This document shows, in pieces, positions 59,826 to 64,000 of a stretch of 64,000 nucleotides of DNA. Both the position numbers and the translations under genes were made by a program. Position 1 is the first letter of the stretch; every line of letters begins with the position of its first letter. Source of the stretch: Hyalella azteca (lineage: Eukaryota; Arthropoda; Malacostraca; Amphipoda; Hyalellidae); assembly GCF_000764305.2 (NCBI RefSeq), contig NW_025946499.1, positions 140,916 through 204,915 on the forward strand. The letters run 5' to 3'. Under the pieces are notes generated by a model. That model did no database searches and had not been told where the DNA came from. It saw only the letters and a program-made list of their open reading frames with translations.

Positions 59826-62800
59826 TGCAACAAGAAAAAATGTTTCACTTGAAATAACTGTTCTGTTTTTCATATGGAAACAACATTGTTTCGGATTAAG
59901 CTTAACCATTTCTTTTATAATTGGTTGATAGATAGATAATTGTGTGCAGATCCAATTTTTAGCAAAGCAGTACGGTTGAGAAAGACGAATAGAATTTAAC
60001 AAATCTACGGAAAAATATTAGAAAGTCATAGTTTATCCAGTCATTATTATTATAATAGTCATTACCACTATTATTATTACTGCTAATACTACTCCTACAA
60101 ATAAAATTATTATATAATGATGATGCTTCCTCAGCATTATTTATACTTTTTTCTAGTCATACCACATACAGCCCATGTCAATTTGACGTGAACTTTTGAG
60201 CGAAACTCGGTGTAATTCCCAGTCATCGAAGTCAACGTAAGATGCAGTTACCTACCGCCCAAATTTTCGACGATGATCGAATGACTACAAAATTAACGAG
60301 AAAGACTACAACAAAAGATATATTGATTTGAGGGTTTTTTCCGATTGTTCAACATTCGACAGTTGTTCACCTCTTGAAACTTGAGACGTACCAATGATAT
60401 TTAACCCTCGACCTCGAAAATTAATGGAGAATGAGGTAACATTTAGAGGCTATTGGATAAAATGAGTTGTATATATTAGGTTGACGGGCGAAACTTCTAT
60501 TGGAATGTTGGACGTTGTATTTTGATGTTGGAGGGATGGGCAATGTGTTTATAAGATTTTAATTATAAAAAATTATTTCCAGCTTTATTTCTGAGTTACT
60601 GTAAAACCACATTACACCAAGACAATGGACATGTTGGTCAAAAAGAAGCGATATACAAAGCCTCTAGAAGCATACGTGGAGTTACGACGCACAGATTACT
60701 TATAATTAAAAAGTAATTCGTAACCATTTATGTCAAAATTATTTAAAATCATTAATAATAACTAATACTATTTTTCGTAAGAATAACTGGTGTTGAAATT
60801 GTTGGGGGCAGATATTACGGTTCTGAGTTACTTTAGCTTGAAAAGGTTTCCCGCGAAGGTAGCGGTTCTCTCCAGAGCTCTGCAAATAAACCAACCTAAT
60901 TAGCTCTAAGCCCGTGCAAAAACCATTCGCCTGAGATAACTTTGTTCTTTTTCACCAAAAATCTTGAGAGTTTTTTAACCAAGAAAGACTGTCGGTTCCC
61001 CTAAGTGTCAAGTTTTGAACTTCCTAAACGTTAACCAAGATTTTGAATTTTCAATTCAGAACGTAAGGGATATTTTTCTAAAATGTAAGAATGTTTCATT
61101 TACGAGAGTTCTAAGTGGTTAGAATCAAATTTTAATTTCATGCATACGATATGAAAGTATTTTTTCCAACGCATAAAACACAAGTGTCTCTTATATATCG
61201 GGAGATAAATATTTGAGAAACAATCCGGCAAATGTTTCAAGATTTTGCTGCTTTTTAAAACCACGAGTTCTTGAAAACTTCAATAAAGTCTTCTTGCTTA
61301 ATTTCACAGGAAGAAACGTTCAGCATCGACACAGCTCGTCAGGCTCACAAAGTTTGACTATCAGAGTAACCGGCCGATAACAAACAGAATGTTAGACAAT
61401 AAAAAACTTCCTAATAGAGATGTTAACCTTTAGAACAGAACGTTGCTTGAGTAGCCTAGATATTTGCGAAGCTCTAAAAATCTCGGTCAGTTTTTCGTTG
61501 ACTTATCAGTAGCACACAGTCGGCCGCTAATAATTTGACAATGGTTCACACATGTTTTTTCTACGTTGCTAATTTATTCACTCTAGTTGGTGCATGGATT
61601 GCAAATAAAAGTTAAAAATGAGGAATACCATATCCAATTATTTAAAAATTATGAAGCCACATTCTCCCCGGTGCAGTATATTGATATCCATCCTAAAAAG
61701 TTATTGAATAAATTTCTAAAAAAAGTTTAATAAATAGGTTTAAATAATAATAGAAATTACATTAATTATATATTGAATAAATAATAATATATATTGTTAT
61801 ATTATAAAATAATTAATATTAAAATATATACTAGTATTATATAATATTTTTGTAACATATTGTATAATAAGATGCAAAAATTTTACAAAATAAGAAACAT
61901 GTTTATAACTAATGAATGAAAGATAAAACTGAATAAAACAGAAAAATTGATGCGTGACTGAGAAATGATTTGGGACAAAAAGTATAATGTATCATTAAAG
62001 TTTTTGCTATGTAGATAATTATAAAAAAAATAGATTGATCGATCATGTAACATATGACACTTATTTTCATTTAAAAGGGAGAATCGGTTCAAGGTTTGTA
62101 AAATCGTAGTACGTTCATATAAAATTTTTAAACAGCTGCATCCATCGCGGTTTCATTCCTGTTCTTATGTGCTAGGCGTGTATATCTAGCTTGGCTTATT
62201 AGCTTCATATTAAGATACCGATGGTCAAGTCTTCTACTTATCAAAATAAATAGTCATTTTCTAATAATATAGGAGCAAATTCACAGTACAAATGGCAGCT
62301 GAAACTTGACCAAGACGTTCATAAGGCTTTTACGAAATAAAAATTAGTGTCGGAGTAAACTCTTCATTGCACCCTTTATTACAATTGCTTTGAAGTATCT
62401 TCAGCGCAGTCCTGGTGTCTTGTAATTGTAAGATTTATTGATATTCACTTATTGATACTGTATACATTAGAAACTATTAAACAACAGCTCTGCATTAATA
62501 AGAGATGAGTTGTCTTAATCAAGTAGCTATACCTGAGTTGCTAGGCCAAAATTATTGCAACTCAAATGTTCCTAATTTAATTTAATCATAATTTCATTCA
62601 CTATTGAAATGTAGCATTCCCAGGCTTTAATTCATTTTATGTTGAGAGATGCGTTCTGTGTTACCCGGTAAAACCCCCGGCCTCCGTTAAATGGAATAAT
62701 TTTACAACCTGGTTTTCTTTTCGGAATAATTTTACAACCATATCATATGTTATATTTTTAAAAGTCATTCCAGACGAAATTAGAATATAAATCAACTTGA

Positions 62801-63205
62801 GTGTTGCAAAACAATTTTGCTTCATATGATAAATTCAGTAATTTTAAAAATTATTATAACGCTGTATCGGACAGCGTTATAATAATGTATTAAATATATT
62901 TTTATAATACATTTAGTATAATGTAAAAATAATGTATTTTTCTATTTGCAAAACATGAAATTAATTTTTTATTTTGACTATTGGCGTATTTTCTAACTGT
63001 CTGGCAGCAATCGCATCATTATGCATTCTAGATATGGACAGCTAGTTGACAAATTTATTAACTGAGAATTTACAATGTCGATTTAAATTTCAATTTTAAA
63101 TTTTTCATGCATAACTACCAGAATTATTTGCCTCAATTATTGTCTAATAATTGTTTTGCAAATGATTGTTATTTGACTTTTAGAGGCTAAATCAGCTTGC
63201 TACCG
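59826..63205. other. AT-rich single-copy sequence, no confident gene
   Basis: It contains a short TTATTATTAC microsatellite at about 60,045-60,120, a strongly AT-rich patch at about 61,735-61,870 and a 16-bp hairpin at 62,850-62,886. No ORF exceeds 69 codons and nothing is recognised. Confidence 0.5.
62850..62886. other. 16-bp perfect hairpin
   Basis: ATTATTATAACGCTGT, loop ATCGG, then the exact reverse complement. Further imperfect copies of ATAATGTATT follow. Possibly a small fold-back element; no function is assigned. Confidence 0.8.
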
Positions 63206-63209
63206 CAGA

Positions 63210-63775
63210 ACATCAACCTCCTAAATCTATTGGAAACTCAAATTGCTTAACTCAATATTATTGTTTTGAGTAAAAGAACTCTTCGCTCAATAATTTTGCT
63301 CAATACCCAATTCCATTATCCAAGTCTTTCGACCTTTAAGTCTCTTTATCCAATGTTCACTCAAAAATATATCCGTGCTTTTCACTCATTAGATTCATCC
63401 CCTAAATCTGTTTAAAAACTCAAATCTCTTCGCTCATTATTATTATACATAGCATATTATCTGTTTATGTATTTACTCAATATCCAAAAGAGTACACAAC
63501 TCAAAATTTTCGACCATCAAGTCTCTTCATGCTCGCCTAAGTTCCCCTGAAAATATAACGCTCTCCCAAACTGGTTTACTCCACAAATCTGTTTAAAAAC
63601 TCAAATATCTTCACTCGTTATTTTTATACATAGCATATTATCCGTTTATTAATTTCTACTCAATATCCAAAAGAGTACACAACTCAAAATTTTCGTCCAT
63701 CAAGTCTCTTCATGCTCATCTAAGTTCCCCTGAAAATATAACGCTCTCCTAAACTGGTTTACTCCACAAATCTGA
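63210..63775. repeat. 181-bp tandem array (two close units plus a diverged one)
   Basis: CTGTTTAAAAACTCAAAT starts units at 63,408 and 63,589, 181 bp apart and nearly identical. Upstream, from about 63,220, a more diverged unit shares CCTAAATCT, ACTCAAAT, TCAATA.CCAA and AAGTCTCTT in the same order. Array-like DNA of monomer length typical of satellites, but only about three units are present. Confidence 0.9.
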
Positions 63776-64000
63776 TCACCTTGACCAGCCCTCGGAATGC
63801 CGGCCACGTTCTGCCAGCAGGTTTGCCAGGAAATGAACGTCTGTTGGTGTGCTGTCATTTTTAGGCGATTTAAGCCTCGGCTTCGTTCAGTTCAGAACCT
63901 GTAACTCGTGCGCGGTTTTCCAACAATGTTCCCACCAAAACTCTGATGCAAGCCACATGAAAATAGCGGAATTTCATTACCTCTTCGTTGCCGTGACTTG
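63776..64000. other. More GC-rich sequence at the window's right end
   Basis: Base composition rises compared with the previous 20 kb, with motifs such as GAATGCCGGCCACG. No ORF of note fits within the available bases. It could be the edge of a transcribed region or another element continuing past the window. Confidence 0.35.

Overview
This window looks like non-coding nuclear DNA from an animal, most likely an AT-rich invertebrate and plausibly an arthropod. The evidence is intergenic sequence with no long ORFs, many minisatellites, a fragment of non-LTR reverse transcriptase, a solo LTR, and short interspersed elements carrying a GTCY microsatellite, which recall the mini-me/DINE/HINE elements described in flies and other invertebrates. 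I found no intact protein-coding gene, no rRNA, no convincing tRNA and no CRISPR array. The longer ORFs are artefacts of tandem repeats or run through assembly Ns. No species can be assigned from the sequence alone.

The dominant structure is a giant inverted duplication. The left arm (about 112-18,927) is repeated in reverse complement as the right arm (about 21,008-41,803), around a spacer of about 2.1 kb. The arms differ by point changes, small indels, frame-breaking changes in every short ORF I compared, and several arm-specific insertions. They are therefore not a simple fold-back artefact. Either this is a real, fairly old palindrome, or two diverged haplotypes were joined head to head in assembly.

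Because the arms are homologous, each serves as the empty-site control for the other. Left-only material is a 508-bp solo LTR with a 4-bp target duplication, a 5'-truncated LINE with a 14-bp duplication, and a 511-bp block flanked by an 8-bp repeat. Right-only material is two HINE-like elements inserted in T-runs, a block of about 1.8 kb with a 35-bp minisatellite, and a block of about 0.67 kb. At one locus the arms carry unrelated sequences of 1.45 and 1.29 kb; the right version includes a MITE-like element. Minisatellites at matching positions (12, 17, 19-21, 30, 39, 56 and 80-81 bp units) have expanded or contracted independently.

The left arm also contains an assembly fault: 696 Ns inside a 21-bp satellite, followed by a 29-bp foreign fragment and a complete 19-nt Nextera (Tn5 mosaic-end) adapter.

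From 41,804 to 64,000 the sequence is single-copy AT-rich DNA. It holds three more HINE-like elements, all opposite in orientation to the two in the right arm. It also holds a 71-bp tandem array, a 92-bp duplication, a 25-bp array, a tandem array of about 181 bp, several perfect hairpins, and a TAATTA-rich patch that could be a developmental enhancer.
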